DNA from: JAXGXJ01 sp963829545
GTDB taxonomy: Bacteria; Actinomycetota; Thermoleophilia; RBG-16-64-13
DNA: 64,000 bases
Assembly: GCA_963829545.1 (NCBI GenBank)
Contig: CAWHIX010000009.1
Location: forward strand, 124,001 to 188,000
Direction: 5' to 3'
Part shown: piece after piece, positions 38,469 through 49,360 of the stretch
Position numbering within the stretch: the stretch's first letter is position 1
Layout of the letters: every line of letters starts with the position of its first letter
Program-made: the position numbers and the translations under genes
Notes under the pieces: model-generated
What the model was told of the DNA's origin: nothing
Seen by the model: the letters and a program-made list of their open reading frames with translations, nothing else
The model's database searches: none

Positions 38469-39944
38469 TCAGTAGTCCATGGGTTGCAGTTCGGCCTCCA
38501 CCTGAATGACATCCGGCGACGTGGTGAAGATCAGCACCTTGTCGATAGGCCACTTCTCCCCGGCCTCGGTCTTGACCCACTGGCCGGCCGCCTCGGGGGG
38601 CACCCCCACATTGGGGTGCGGATGGCCCGTCATCTCCTTCACCGGAGCGGTGAAGTCGATCGTCCCTAACATGCAGGGAAGCTTCGTCTCAGTGATCCTC
38701 GTCACGTACTCTTCCTTGTCGTCCACGTTCGTCAGCCGGGCGAAGACATCGGCGGCCCACTCGAAGCCGGTGAGGATGATCATGGCCTCGCTCCACTGAT
38801 TGCCGCTGAAAGCCTCGTACTCATCGGCCAGTTCCCGGCACGTCATTCCGGTGAGCGAGTCCTTGAAGTTGCTGCGCGGCGTCCAAGTGCCTGAACAACA
38901 GAGATTGATGCCGATGTCGCCCAGAGCCTGCACCGATTCCGGGAAGATGAGAGCCTTCTGCCCGAATGGGATCACGGGCTCGTAGGCCTGCTGGCGGGCC
39001 TGGGTCCAGAAGTTGGTGAAATCGGGCGTGAGCATGACCGCGACCATCAGCTCGCAGCCCTCTTTCTTGAGAACCGAGATCTGCTGGGTGAAGTCCTCCG
39101 CGCCCGGCGGGTACAGGTCGGGCATGACGACCTCGAAACCTGCTCCCTCGAAGATGGGCGGGCCGAACTGAGCCCAGCTGTTGCCGTCGTCGTCGTTGCA
39201 CAGTACGAGACCGATCTTCTTGTTGTTGGGCGCCATGTTGAATACGCCGATGTAGTTGATCGCCGTCACCGCGTCGTCGAAGGCGTACGTGTAGGTCCAG
39301 TGGAAGCCTTCGGCGGGCGCCTGACGACCCATGATGAAGCCGTGCCACTCGGCCCAGTTGGAGATGAACGGGGTTGCCATTGATTCCGCCACGTCGCCGG
39401 AGGGGTTCACGGTGGGCGGCGTGCACGAGGCGAAGATCAGGTCTACCTTGTTGTTCAGGATCAGGTCGGCAGTGACCTGAGCAGCCCGGTTGGAGTCGGA
39501 CTGCGTGTCGGTCGTGAGCACCTGAATGGGATGCAGCTTCCCGTCGCCGAAGACGATCCCCTCACCTATGGCATCCTCGAAGTGCTTCTGCGCCCACTTC
39601 GCGCCCGACGAGAACGACGCGAGCGGCCCCGTAATGGGGACGACGTAACCGATCTTGACCGGCCGGCCCGTCTCGACTCCGCTGCTGACCGTGGTACTCG
39701 AGGCCGGCGCGGCGCTCGTGGTTGTGGAGGGCGCGGCGGTCGTGGTGGTAGCGGCAACGCTCGTGGTCGTGGTCTCTTCCTCGCCGCAGGCAGCGAGGAG
39801 ACCTCCGAAAGCGCCGCCCGCGCCGATCGCCCCCCCGGTGATCGCCGCCATCTTAAGGAAGTCCCGGCGGCTGAGACCGCGTGTCGCTTTGCCCGGTTCC
39901 CGAATCTGGTCGCATTCTTCCTCGAACTCACTCCGCAGGTCCAT
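38469..39944 (-). CDS. Tat-exported LivJ-type substrate-binding lipoprotein
   Basis: 491 residues. N-terminal SRRDFLK twin-arginine motif, hydrophobic stretch and lipobox LLAACG, then a Thr-rich linker and a periplasmic-binding fold of the branched-chain amino acid (Peripla_BP_6) type (KIGYVVPITGPLASFSSG). The ATG at 39944 follows GGGGGAAAGCTG. No permease or ATPase genes for it lie in the window. Such proteins often bind aromatic acids in catabolic gene clusters, which would suit the flanking genes. Confidence 0.88.
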   Translation of the reverse strand: MDLRSEFEEECDQIREPGKATRGLSRRDFLKMAAITGGAIGAGGAFGGLLAACGEEETTTTSVAATTTTAAPSTTTSAAPASSTTVSSGVETGRPVKIGYVVPITGPLASFSSGAKWAQKHFEDAIGEGIVFGDGKLHPIQVLTTDTQSDSNRAAQVTADLILNNKVDLIFASCTPPTVNPSGDVAESMATPFISNWAEWHGFIMGRQAPAEGFHWTYTYAFDDAVTAINYIGVFNMAPNNKKIGLVLCNDDDGNSWAQFGPPIFEGAGFEVVMPDLYPPGAEDFTQQISVLKKEGCELMVAVMLTPDFTNFWTQARQQAYEPVIPFGQKALIFPESVQALGDIGINLCCSGTWTPRSNFKDSLTGMTCRELADEYEAFSGNQWSEAMIILTGFEWAADVFARLTNVDDKEEYVTRITETKLPCMLGTIDFTAPVKEMTGHPHPNVGVPPEAAGQWVKTEAGEKWPIDKVLIFTTSPDVIQVEAELQPMDY

Positions 39945-40009
39945 CAGCTTTCCCCCTAATCGCGTGCGTGTACTAGCCAACGACGTTCGCGTCACAGCCC
40001 AGCGTCGGC

Positions 40010-40822
40010 CTACCCCAGTGGTATGTCGCCGAGATTGATGTCCTGATCAGTACTCAGCCCGGTGAGCGTCTTGCCCTCGAAGCCATCAGCACTCATAGCC
40101 AGGGAAAAGACCCCGGCATCCAGCCCCTCGAACCAGAAGTCGCCGAAGCCGTCGGTCTTGACACTCGAGCTCGGGCCCCCCTCGGCCGGAGTCAGCTTGC
40201 ATGTCGCCCCGATGATCACCTCCTTCTTCACCGGGTCGTACAAGGTCCCGGCGATGAACTTCTTGGGCAGATTGCGGTAGTAGACTCGGGGACGCGATCC
40301 CGTCACCGGCTTGGGCGGCTCCGCGCCGGCTATCGACTCCGCGGCCTCAGCTTCCTCCAAGAACTGCAGAGCACCGGTGGGACAGGCATCCACGCAGCGC
40401 GGCTCCTTCCAGCCCGCGTCGAGCAGGTGGGCACACCCCGTGCACTTCTGAGCTATCTGGAGTGAATCGTTCATGTAGATCGCCTGATAGGGGCAGGCAG
40501 ACGCGCACTTGGTGCAACCGGTGCAGACTTCCGGGTCGATGATGACCAGGCCGTCTTCTCGCTTGTAGATGGCACCCTCGATCTCGCATGCGCTGACGCA
40601 GTCGGGTTCATCACAGTGATTACAGAGAGTGGCCACGTAGTGGACCTTGACTTTGGGGACGGTGCCCCGCACGTACTCGCTCAGCTTGAGCCAGAACTGC
40701 CCGGTCTCCGGCTGAGGCATCGCGTAGGGCGTCCAATCGTTGCCGCAGTGCTCGTCCTTGCAGGCGATCTGGCAGCAGTAGCAGCCGTTGCAGATGGACG
40801 TGTCGAAGACGAAGACCTTCAC
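40010..40822 (-). CDS. Four-cluster Fe-S subunit ThS2 of a molybdopterin oxidoreductase
   Basis: 270 residues, intact. Four ferredoxin motifs: CNGCYCCQIAC, CNHCDEPDCVSAC, CTGCTKCASAC and CTGC with RCVDAC, at least 16 cysteines and so four [4Fe-4S] clusters. This is the DmsB pattern and one cluster more than ThS1. A C-terminal transthyretin-like beta domain (TDGFGDFWFEGLDAG) matches ThS1. The GTG at 40822 follows GGAGGGTGAGATCCA, 6 bp after the ThL4 stop, so the two are a pair. No export signal. Confidence 0.9.
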   Translation of the reverse strand: MKVFVFDTSICNGCYCCQIACKDEHCGNDWTPYAMPQPETGQFWLKLSEYVRGTVPKVKVHYVATLCNHCDEPDCVSACEIEGAIYKREDGLVIIDPEVCTGCTKCASACPYQAIYMNDSLQIAQKCTGCAHLLDAGWKEPRCVDACPTGALQFLEEAEAAESIAGAEPPKPVTGSRPRVYYRNLPKKFIAGTLYDPVKKEVIIGATCKLTPAEGGPSSSVKTDGFGDFWFEGLDAGVFSLAMSADGFEGKTLTGLSTDQDINLGDIPLG

Positions 40823-40828
40823 TGGATC

Positions 40829-43509
40829 TCACCCTCCTTCAGCACCCACGCCTCGAACGAGCCCGGAGGCAGGGTCGTACTCCCTTGCGAATGCCTCGGG
40901 GTACTTCTCTCTCCAGGCCTCCATCTCGGCCATGGTGACCTTCTGCACATCGACCAGGAAGCCACTCGTCGCCATACCCCAGCAGTTCTTGGAGATGCCC
41001 TTCAGCGGGGAGATCAGGTTATTGGCGCCGCCGCGATCGATGTTGCCGTCGGGGCCGCCGACGCAGATCATGTCGGCTCGCGCTCCGTGGTCGCTCGACA
41101 CCGCACCGGGTGTGATCCGCTCCCACACCAAAGCTCCTCCGAGGACGATGCCACGCTCGTTGAACATCTTGAGGATGTCACCGTTCTTGATCCCCCGTGC
41201 TTCGGCGTCCTTCGGGATGCATCCAGATGGGCTCGTACATGTAGCCGTCCCAGCCCTTGACCTTGCAGGTGAAGATCTCGCGGGTCCAGGGGATGTCGTC
41301 GTTCTGCGCATGGATACGCCAGCGCCCGTGGTTGGTCATGAGAAGCAGCGGATACGTCTGGGCCCTCTCGCTCGAGACGCGCTCGTCGTGGAACTCGTCT
41401 TTCTCGATCCACTTGGCCATCGGCCCGCGGACGTCATCGTCGGGGAAGATCTCCGCCAGTCGCTGCGAGTAGAACTCAAGCTTGCCGGTGGGAGTGTCGA
41501 GCGGGTTCTTCTCGGGATCCTCGTAGAAGAGCCGGAGACCCGCCGGCACCTTCTCCCAATCCGGGTCGGTCGGCGCGATCCAGTACTCCTTGTCCTGGAA
41601 GTCCTCCCACTCGATCACGTCCCCCAGCCGCATGTTGTCGTAGCCGATCTTCATCTTCTCCCTGATGGAGAGCGGCCCGGCGTACTCTTCGTAGAGCCCC
41701 AGCTTCTTGGCTACTTCGCCGACAGCCTGGAAATCGCTGAGGGATTCGCCCACCGGCTCGATAGCCTGGTTCTCGATGATCGCACCGTGGACCGACCGGC
41801 CACCTGCCGACAAGCGCAGGATGTCTTCTTCCTCGAGCTTGGTGTTGACGGGGAGGATGAGATCGGCCAGGACAGTATCGTTCTCAAGCCACAGGTGCTG
41901 CACGATGAGCGTCTCGATCTTGGGGTTGCGCAGCGCTTCGACCGTCTTGAACCCGTCATTCCAACAGGTCGTGCGGCAGGGGTTGTCCATCCAGATCATG
42001 TGGATCTCCGTGCCGCCTTCTTCTTTGGGGATCGGATAGATGACCTTACGGAACTGGTCTTCGAGCGGCGCGAAGAACATGGTGCTGCCGGAACTCTCCG
42101 TGTGACCACTCATGATGGCGTCGTAGAGCTGTGTCTTGGGGATGATCTGTTTGGAGGAAGGCCACAGCTGGCCCTGGCCCGGGAACAGGACGCCTTTTGC
42201 TTTCTTCTCCTCGGCCGGGAAGCGCATGTCCGGCAACTGCACCTTCGTCTTGGGCCCGTCGTTCATCCAGTGGTCGTCCCCACCCATCTTGAAGTACTGG
42301 TGGACGCCCGGCTTGCCCAGGCCCTGCATGCCGAGCAGGTAGGCCTCCAGCCGGGCCGGTTCGTGCGAGTAGGGGCCACGCACGTAGGAACCGCCGTAGA
42401 AATGAATGACGGTGGTTATCTGCCGAGCCCATTCCCGGGCCAGCGCCTTGATGGTCCACTCCGGCACCCCGCACTTGGCCGAGGCCCATTCTGGGGTCTT
42501 GGCGACGCCGTCCTCGCGGCCCAGCACGTAGTCCTCGAACTTCTCGAATCCCACGACATGGGTGGCGACGTACTCCTTGTCGTATGTCCCCTCGGTCATC
42601 CACGTGTAGGCGATAGCCAGGTGCAGCGCCGCGTCTGTGTTGGGGAGAATGGGGATCCATTTGTTTGCGTGAACAGCGCCCGAGTAGTTGAGGTCGGGGG
42701 AGACGAAGATCTGCTTCTTGCCCAGTTTGGTCCAGTAGTAGAGGACGTTGGTCGGGAACTGCCCGGCGAAGCCCCACGGGGTGGTCTCCAGGTCGGACCC
42801 GATGTGGATCAGCATGTCCGTGTGCTGGGTCACGTCGTTCATGATGTTATCGGCCGGCAGGCACAGGCCGTTCTCCCCGTTGCCCCAGACGTGCTTCGTG
42901 CCCCAGTACCAGCCCTCCCAGCTGTCGGCGTTGCGTACTACCTGGGTGAAGCCGCCGGTCAAGGCTAGGAGGTCCATCATCACGCCGTGGACGCCGTGGA
43001 CCGTCTTGGTCTCTCCGTGTCCGTCACCGTGAGCGCATATCGCCGAGGGGCCCGTATTCCTTGTTGACGCGCCTGATCTCGTTGGCGACGATCGTGGCCG
43101 CCTCGTCCCAGCTGATACGCACGAACTTGCTCGTGCCCCGGTTCTCCGTGTTACGCCCACCCGGGCCGGTCGATCCGGGGGCGCCGTCCGGGTCCCAGTC
43201 GACCCTCTTGAGCGGGTACTTGATGCGGTTGGGAGAATAGACCCTCTTCTTGTAAGCCAGATGGAAGGGAGCTAGGAGACCCTTGAGAGGCGTCTCGTAA
43301 ACGATGCCGTCCTTCTCCAGCTTGTACTGGCCAAGTTCTTCCTTGGTATACCGCTCGTCATGATGGTGGGGCCGTATGCGAACGATCTTGCCATCTTTGA
43401 CGTCCACGCTCGCGATCTCGCCGCCCTGGGCAAAGGAGCATTGGCCCAGGCTCTTCAGCACGGTCTTGTCGGCAATCTTGGGGTGATCGCCCGACTGCTT
43501 CGCCCCCAT
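40829..43509 (-). CDS. Molybdopterin oxidoreductase large subunit ThL4 (divergent)
   Basis: About 893 residues with frame changes near 43040 and 41225. Same family as ThL1-3: VDVKDGKIVRIRP, DPDGAPGSTGPGG (as in ThL3), ADSWEGWYWG with the likely Mo-ligand Ser, and C-terminal NHGRWRIHAQND and DRGGANNLISP. However, the SHH motif is replaced by HGDGHGE, and the region of the catalytic tyrosine reads MGGDDHWMND. The chemistry is therefore probably not pyrogallol transhydroxylation. It works with the four-cluster ThS2. The ATG at 43509 follows AAAAGGGGGGC. Confidence 0.85.
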
Positions 43510-43863
43510 TCGAAGCCCCCCTTTTCTCACTCACGAACATCCATCGAGCACCCTAACGCCTCCTACACTACTATATGTGGAGCGGTGTATCAAGTCGCAT
43601 ATCTTAGTCCCATAGTTTACCCATTTCATCACGCCTTGTTCGATGTCATTGGAGGTTCAGTCGGGCCCTTGCTGCTGGGGCTACCTCACGCGGGTGCGGG
43701 TAGTGTGCTGACTTGTGTGCAGAGGCTCTCCGAGGAAGGACAAATGTTGACCGAACCTGGCGACCGCCCTACCATGTATCGTCGTAGGCCGCGTTGGCGG
43801 CGCGGCAGTCACAGGATCGGAGTTGCTACAGGAATATCGGCGAAGTATCGGAGGAAACAGACC
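43510..43863. other. Divergent intergenic region between ThL4 and the PPOX gene
   Basis: 354 bp. The part from 43555 to 43640 is clearly richer in A and T and probably holds the ThL4 promoter (TTGATA at 43594-43589 on the minus strand is a -35 candidate). The copied TTCGTATACGAA operator is absent. The rest has a weak in-frame extension upstream of the PPOX start that I do not consider coding. Confidence 0.4.
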
Positions 43864-44256
43864 GTGCAGGAAGTGCATGATTTCTTGAAGAAGTGCGGGG
43901 CCTATTATCTGGCGACGGTGGAAGGCGACCAGCCGAGGGTTCGTGCCTTCGGGACCATCCACCACTTTGACGGAAGACTCTATATCCAAACGGGCAAGGT
44001 CAAAGCGGTGTCCAAGCAGATGGCGGCCAATCCCAGAGTCGAGATCTGCGCCTTCAACGGCGACGAATGGATCCGAGTGCAGGCGACCGTGGTGGACGAC
44101 CCCCGCGTCGAGGCGAAGCAGAGCATGTTGGATGCCTATCCTCAGCTGCAGAGGATGTACTCCGCCACCGACGACAACACCCAGGTCCTCTATCTGAAGG
44201 ATGCCGTCGCGACCATCTCGTCCTTCACTGGCGCTCCAAGAGTGATCGAGTTCTGA
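43864..44256 (+). CDS. Pyridoxamine 5'-phosphate oxidase-family protein
   Basis: 130 residues from the GTG at 43864, which has CGGAGGAAACAGACC before it. Split-barrel FMN-binding fold (VHDFLKKCGAYYLATVEGDQPRVRAFG; HFDGRLYIQTGKVKAVSKQM; NPRVEICAF). It may reduce small substrates with FMN or F420; the subgroup cannot be fixed. A 15-bp hairpin follows its stop. Confidence 0.85.
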   Translation: MQEVHDFLKKCGAYYLATVEGDQPRVRAFGTIHHFDGRLYIQTGKVKAVSKQMAANPRVEICAFNGDEWIRVQATVVDDPRVEAKQSMLDAYPQLQRMYSATDDNTQVLYLKDAVATISSFTGAPRVIEF

Positions 44257-44331
44257 GATCCCTGAGTGCCGGAGTCCCTCCTTGGCACATCGGGGAAGCG
44301 CGGATGTCCACAGCGGAGTGGTCAAGAAACG

Positions 44332-44365
44332 GCGAGGAGGCCGGCCTTGCGGCCGGCCTCCTCGC
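44332..44365. terminator. 15-bp bidirectional hairpin between convergent genes
   Basis: GCGAGGAGGCCGGCC, TTGC loop, and the exact complement. It lies between the PPOX gene (plus) and the SHOCT gene (minus) and can serve both. Confidence 0.7.
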
Positions 44366-44385
44366 ATCAGTCCTAGCCCGTGTGC

Positions 44386-44838
44386 CTAGACCAATGCCTT
44401 CCGCTTCAACTCCTCGAACTCCGCGTCGGTGATAGCCCCGCTGTCTTTCAGCGCCTGAGCTTTTGCGATCTCCTCGGCGGCGGAGTATCCGGCCGCCCGG
44501 TGTTCACGCGCCTGCGCCTGTTCCATCAGTTGCTTGTCCTGCTCGGTCATCTTCGGTCGGGCGATCATGTAGACCAAGATCCCGAGCAGCGGGAGGAAGA
44601 TCACGAAGATGATCCACATGGCCTTCTTGCCGCCGCCGATGTCGTTGCGCCGCAAGATGTCGCCGAAGATGGCGATGAACATCCAGATGTAGATCATCCA
44701 GAAGAAGAACACGGCCATGGTCCAGAGAACGCTGCCGGTTCCCCACTGGTCGACCTGCGTGCCGCACCCGGTAAGGGTGAGCAACAGGATCCCCATCAGC
44801 AGAAGCAGGGCCAACCATCGTTTCGAGAGTTGCTTCAT
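44386..44838 (-). CDS. Small membrane lipoprotein with PLDc_N-like helices and SHOCT domain
   Basis: 150 residues. Signal and lipobox-like LLTLTGCG, two membrane helices (VLWTMAVFFFWMIYIWMFIAIF and AMWIIFVIFLPLLGILVYMIA), then a C-terminal SHOCT motif (AQALKDSGAITDAEFEELKRKAL). The ATG at 44838 follows ACGGAGGGTCTT. Function unknown; such proteins often sit near envelope or transport genes, here beside an ABC exporter. Confidence 0.8.
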   Translation of the reverse strand: MKQLSKRWLALLLLMGILLLTLTGCGTQVDQWGTGSVLWTMAVFFFWMIYIWMFIAIFGDILRRNDIGGGKKAMWIIFVIFLPLLGILVYMIARPKMTEQDKQLMEQAQAREHRAAGYSAAEEIAKAQALKDSGAITDAEFEELKRKALV

Positions 44839-44936
44839 AAGACCCTCCGTTTCGCTCAGATTACGACCGACCACAAGCCTACCAATTTCGCCTTGGCGGC
44901 GCCGGACTCTTCATCGCTCGGCGCCCAGGACGCTCG

Positions 44937-46980
44937 TCAAGAGGCTTCTGCGAGGGCCTCCACGAACTGGCTGTTGTAGAGGTCGTAGTAGAAGCCCTTG
45001 GCAGCAAGCAGCCCCACGTGGGTCCCCTGCTCGACTATGCTCCCCTCGTTCATGACCAGGATGAGATCCGCCTCGCGGATGGTCGAGAGCCGATGGGCGA
45101 TGACGAAGCTCGTCCGCCCCCTGAGCAGTCGGGCCATGGCCTTCTGGATGAGCACCTCGGTCCGGGTGTCGACCGAACTCGTCGCCTCGTCCAGGATCAA
45201 GATCTCCGGATCGGCGACGAAAGCGCGGGCGATGGTCAGGAGCTGCCTCTCGCCCTGAGACACGTTGGCGGAATCGTCGTCGAGGCGCGTGTCGTAACCC
45301 TCGGGAAGGGTGCGCACGAAGTGGTGGACGTGAGCCGCGTCGGCAGCGGCCATGATCTCCTCCTCCGTTGCCCCGTCGCGCCCGTAGGCGATGTTCTCGC
45401 GAATGGTCCCCCCGAAGAGCCAGGCGTCCTGCAGCACCATGCCGAACAGCCTGCGGAGATCGCCCCGGGTCATTTCGCGGGTGTCCACGCCGTCGACCAG
45501 GATCGCGCCCTTATCGATCTCGTAGAAGCGCATGAGCAGGTTGACCAGCGTTGTCTTGCCCGCCCCGGTCGGGCCGACGATGGCCACGGTCTGCCCGGGC
45601 TGGACCTCCACGTTCAGGCCCTCGATCAGGGGCACATCGGGCAAGGTAGCGGAAGGAGACGTCGCGGAACTCGATGTGGCCTTGCGCGTGCTTCAGCACG
45701 ACAGGCGCGGCCGGCTCGGCCGACTCTTCGCTTTCGTCGAGCAGTTCGAACACCCGTTCCGACGAAGCGACCGCCGACTGAAGCACGTTCGCGACGCTCG
45801 CAGTCTGCGTGATGGGCTGCGTGAACATCTGGGAGTACTGGATGAAGGCCTGTACATCACCCAGGGACAAAGCCCCCGTGGCCACCTGCAGCCCGCCGAC
45901 GACGGCGATGGCCACGTACTGAAGGTTCCCGACGAACATCATCATGGGCATGATGATGCCGGAGATGAACTGGGCCTTGAAACTGGCCTGGTACAGCTTC
46001 TTCGTTCTCCTCGTCGAACAGGGCGATCCGCCTCTTTCTGGCGCCCGAAGATCTTCACGATGGTGTGGCCGGTGTACGTCTCCTCCACATGCCCGGTGAG
46101 GCTGCCCGTGTGCTCCCACTGCAAGGCGAACTGCTTCTGCGAACGACGGGCGATGAGCACGGTGATGGCGATGGAGATCGGCACCGTCACGAGGGCGATC
46201 ACCGCGAGGAGCGGGCTGATCCAGAACATCATCGCGAGCACGCCGATGAGGGTGAGTATGGCCGTGATGATCTGGCTGAGAGTCTGTTGCATCGTCTGCT
46301 GGATGTTGTCGATGTCGTTCGTCACCCGGCTGAGGATGTCGCCGCGCGCATGGCTGTCGAAATACCTGAGCGGCAAACGAGCGAGCTTCAGATCGACATC
46401 TCGGCGCAGAGCGTAGATCGTCCGGGCGACCACCCCGGCCATGATGTAGCCCTGCAGCCACCCGAAGAGGGCCGAGAGGATGTAGATGGCGGTCACCAGG
46501 AGCAAGACCCTGCCGACCGCCGCGAAATCGACGCCCTGTCCGGGGTTGATGTTGCTCATGCCGGCGAGCATGTTGGCGAGGTTGGTCCTGGCCCGCCGCC
46601 CGCAGACCGGCGACCGCCTGCTCCTGAGTCACCCCCGCCGGCAGTTGCTTGCTCACCACGCCGGAGAAGATGAGGTTGGTGGCCCGGGCCAGTATCTTCG
46701 GCGCCGCGATGGTGCAGGTGACACTCACGACCGCCAGCAAGATGATCACCGCGATCTTCGAACCGCTCGGGACGCAGCCGTCCGACGAGCCTCTTGAAGG
46801 ACCCTTTGAAGTCTCTTGGCCTTCTCGCCCGACCCGATGAGCCCCGGCGGTCCGAACCCCGGGCCGTGAGGCTGGGCGGTCCTGCGCGCCCCTGCGACCT
46901 TGGCCCTCCGAATCGGCCGGAGCGTCGGTGGCGGCACCCGCTGGCGCTGTTTGAGCGTCGTTGCGCTCTTCGGCGCTCAT
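44937..46980 (-). CDS. ABC exporter half-transporter, second gene
   Basis: About 680 residues with at least four frame changes (near 46780, 46590, 46030 and 45650). Membrane domain (AVIILLAVVSVTCTIAAPKIL; ARLPLRYFDSHARGDILSRVTNDID) and ATPase domain (Walker A VGPTGAGKTTLVNLL, a degenerate signature NVSQGERQLL, Walker B EILILDEATSS, H-loop IAHRLST). Type IV exporter that pairs with the gene just upstream, overlapping it by ATGA. Probably drug or lipid export under MarR control. Confidence 0.85.
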
Positions 46981-48721
46981 GCCACTTCCTCCGCGGTCAA
47001 CTGGGAGTACACGATCTCGCGGTAGGTGTCACACTGGTCGACGAGGTCCTCGTGCTCGCCTATGCCGCAGACGCCGCCCTCTTCCAACACGACGATCTGA
47101 TCGGCGTGGAGGATGGTGCTCACCCGCTGAGCCACCACGATCACCGTGGCGTCCCGCGTCTCTCGCTTGAGCGCGGCCCGCAGCATGGAATCGGTCTTGA
47201 GATCCAGAGCCGAGAAGCTGTCGTCAAAGACGTAGATGTCGGGCTTCTTGACGATCGCCCGGGCGATGGCAAGCCGCTGTCGCTGTCCGCCGGAGACGTT
47301 CGTGCCCCCCTGGGTGATCGGCTCGTACAGACCCTCTGACATGTCCCGAGACGAAGTCCTCCGCCTGGGCTACGCGCAACGCATGCCACAGTTCCTCGTC
47401 GGTGGCGTCCGGGTTGCCGTAGCGAAGATTGCTGGCCACCGTCCCGGAGAAGAGAAAAGCCTTCTGGGGGACGAACCCGATGTGGCGCCAGAGATCCGCC
47501 CGGTTCATCTCCCGGATGTCTTGCCCGTCGATCAAGATCGCTGCCCGCAGTCACGTCGTTCAAGCGAGGGATGAGCCCCAGCAGCGTGGACTTCCCACTC
47601 CCCGTGCTGCCCACGATCGCGGTGGTCTCGCCCGGACGGGCTGTGAACGAGATGCGGCTGAGGATGGCGTCCTGAGCGCCGGCGTACCGGAACTCGACGT
47701 CCGTGAACTCCACCTAGCCCTGTCTGCCGCCTTCGGTCCTCGGCTTGAGCACCGACACCTGCGGATCATGGATCGCGGGGTCGATATCCAGCACTTCCTG
47801 TGCGCGGTCGCCGCATGCGACGGCGCGGGGGATCATCGAGGCGAGCATGGTGGACATGAGGACGGCGAACAGGATCTGCATGACGTAGGCGATGAAGGCG
47901 AAGAGATTCCCGATGGGCATCTCTCCGCTGTCCACCCTCTGCCCTCCGAACCACATGATGGCCACGGTCGAGAGGTTCATGATCAGGAAGAGGATCGGAA
48001 ACACGAGGGCGAAGAGCCGGAAGGCGCTGACCGTCGTGTCGGTGAGTTGCTGGTTCGCCTCAGCGAACCGCCCCTCCTCGTAGTCTGTCCGAGCGAACGC
48101 CCTGATGACCCGGATGCCGCCCAAGCCCTCCCTCAGGATCTGGTTGATCTTGTCGATGCGGGCCTGGATGGTCCGGAACAGGGGCACCGCCCGGCGAAGG
48201 ACGACGAAGATGAACACTCCCATGATGGGCAGGATCACGACCAGCGCCGCGGAAAGAGGCACGTCCTGCCGCAGGGCCATGATGATGCCACCGATCATGA
48301 GCATCGGGGCCATGACCATCAGCGTCAGACCGATGGCTATCAGCATCTGCACCTGCTGCACATCGTTGGTGTTACGCGTGATGAGAGAGGGGGTGCCGAA
48401 GCGGCCCATCTCGGCTTGGGAAAGACTCTCCACCTTGCGGTAGAGCGCCCGCCTCACGTCGCGCCCCATACCCATGGCGGTCTTCGACGCGAAGAACACC
48501 GAGGTCACCGAACAGATTGTGATCAGCAGCGCGACGCCCAGCATGATGAGGCCGGTGCGCAGTATGTAGTCAGTGTCGCCCTTGGCCACGCCGTCGTTGA
48601 TTATGTCGGCGTTGAGAGTGGGCAGGTACAGGTTGCCGATCGACTGAAGCAGCACCAGCCCGATGATCAGCACCATGCGCTTTCTGTAGGGCCGCAGATA
48701 GGTAAGCAGAAGCTTCTTCAC
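46977..48721 (-). CDS. ABC exporter half-transporter, first gene
   Basis: About 580 residues with frame changes near 47712, 47550 and 47340. Six-helix membrane domain (LLLTYLRPYRKRMVLIIGLV; GRFGTPSLITRNTNDVQQVQ), then ATPase with Walker A VGSTGSGKSTLL, Q-loop FVPQKAFLF, signature NVSGGQRQRL and a nonstandard Walker B ending IYVFDDSFSALD, where Asp replaces the catalytic Glu. In heterodimeric exporters one half often has such a degenerate site. The GTG at 48721 overlaps the MarR stop (GTGA). Confidence 0.85.
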
Positions 48722-49239
48722 GCTGGCCCCACCTCGTGCTCGTGCTCGTCAGCGCAGACCAGTGCGGCTATGTGGACGGTGACCTCGTCGAGGAGACGCG
48801 TGAGTTCGAGCTTGTCTTGATCGCTCAGCTTCCCGATCGTCTGGTTGATGTATTCCTCGAAGACCGCGCGGTGCTCCAATTCTTGCCGCCTGCCCTCTCC
48901 CGTCAGGAAGACCCGGGTGATGCGCTGGTCGTCGGCGTCGACCTCCCGCCTGACGGCGCCCGCCTTCTCGAGCCCTTGAAGGATGCGCGTGACCCGGGGC
49001 CGCGACAGATTCAGTGTCTCGGCGAGGTCCTTCTGGCTCATGCCTTCGCTCGTCGCGAGCAGTCGCAGGCTCATGAGCTCACCGTGATGAGCGCCGGGAT
49101 CGCCCAGGTGCCGCCGCATCGCCTGGCGGTGAAGGTGGAACAACCTTCCCAGGGCATTGAAGACCTGCACGGTCTCGCGATCGACTTCGCTGTTCTCAGG
49201 CGCGTGTGCTATCGAAGCATGATGTGTGCAACAAGGCAT
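48718..49239 (-). CDS. MarR-family regulator of the ABC exporter operon
   Basis: 173 residues. Winged helix (SQKDLAETLNLSRPRVTRILQGLEKAGAVRREVDADDQR with the wing DDQRITRVFLTGEG). First gene of the exporter operon, coupled to it by a 4-bp overlap, an arrangement typical of MarR repressors that respond to the exported compound. Upstream at about 49275-49300, ATCTACGCAATCAATAGAGAT is an imperfect palindrome that may be its operator. Confidence 0.85.
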   Translation of the reverse strand: MPCCTHHASIAHAPENSEVDRETVQVFNALGRLFHLHRQAMRRHLGDPGAHHGELMSLRLLATSEGMSQKDLAETLNLSRPRVTRILQGLEKAGAVRREVDADDQRITRVFLTGEGRRQELEHRAVFEEYINQTIGKLSDQDKLELTRLLDEVTVHIAALVCADEHEHEVGPA

Positions 49240-49360
49240 GTACTCTGTCGAGCCCCTTCTCTGGTCTTCAACAGATCTCTATTGATTGCGTAGATAACAG
49301 TTTTGCGCAGAATCATCGTGTCGTCAAGTCCCGGCGACCGCGCCGGCCTGCTGTCTGGCC

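Noticed and set aside
40788..42968. A 726-residue plus-strand reading frame opposite ThL4
   Set aside because: Same reason; its codons mirror the conserved minus-strand gene and it shows no recognisable motif.
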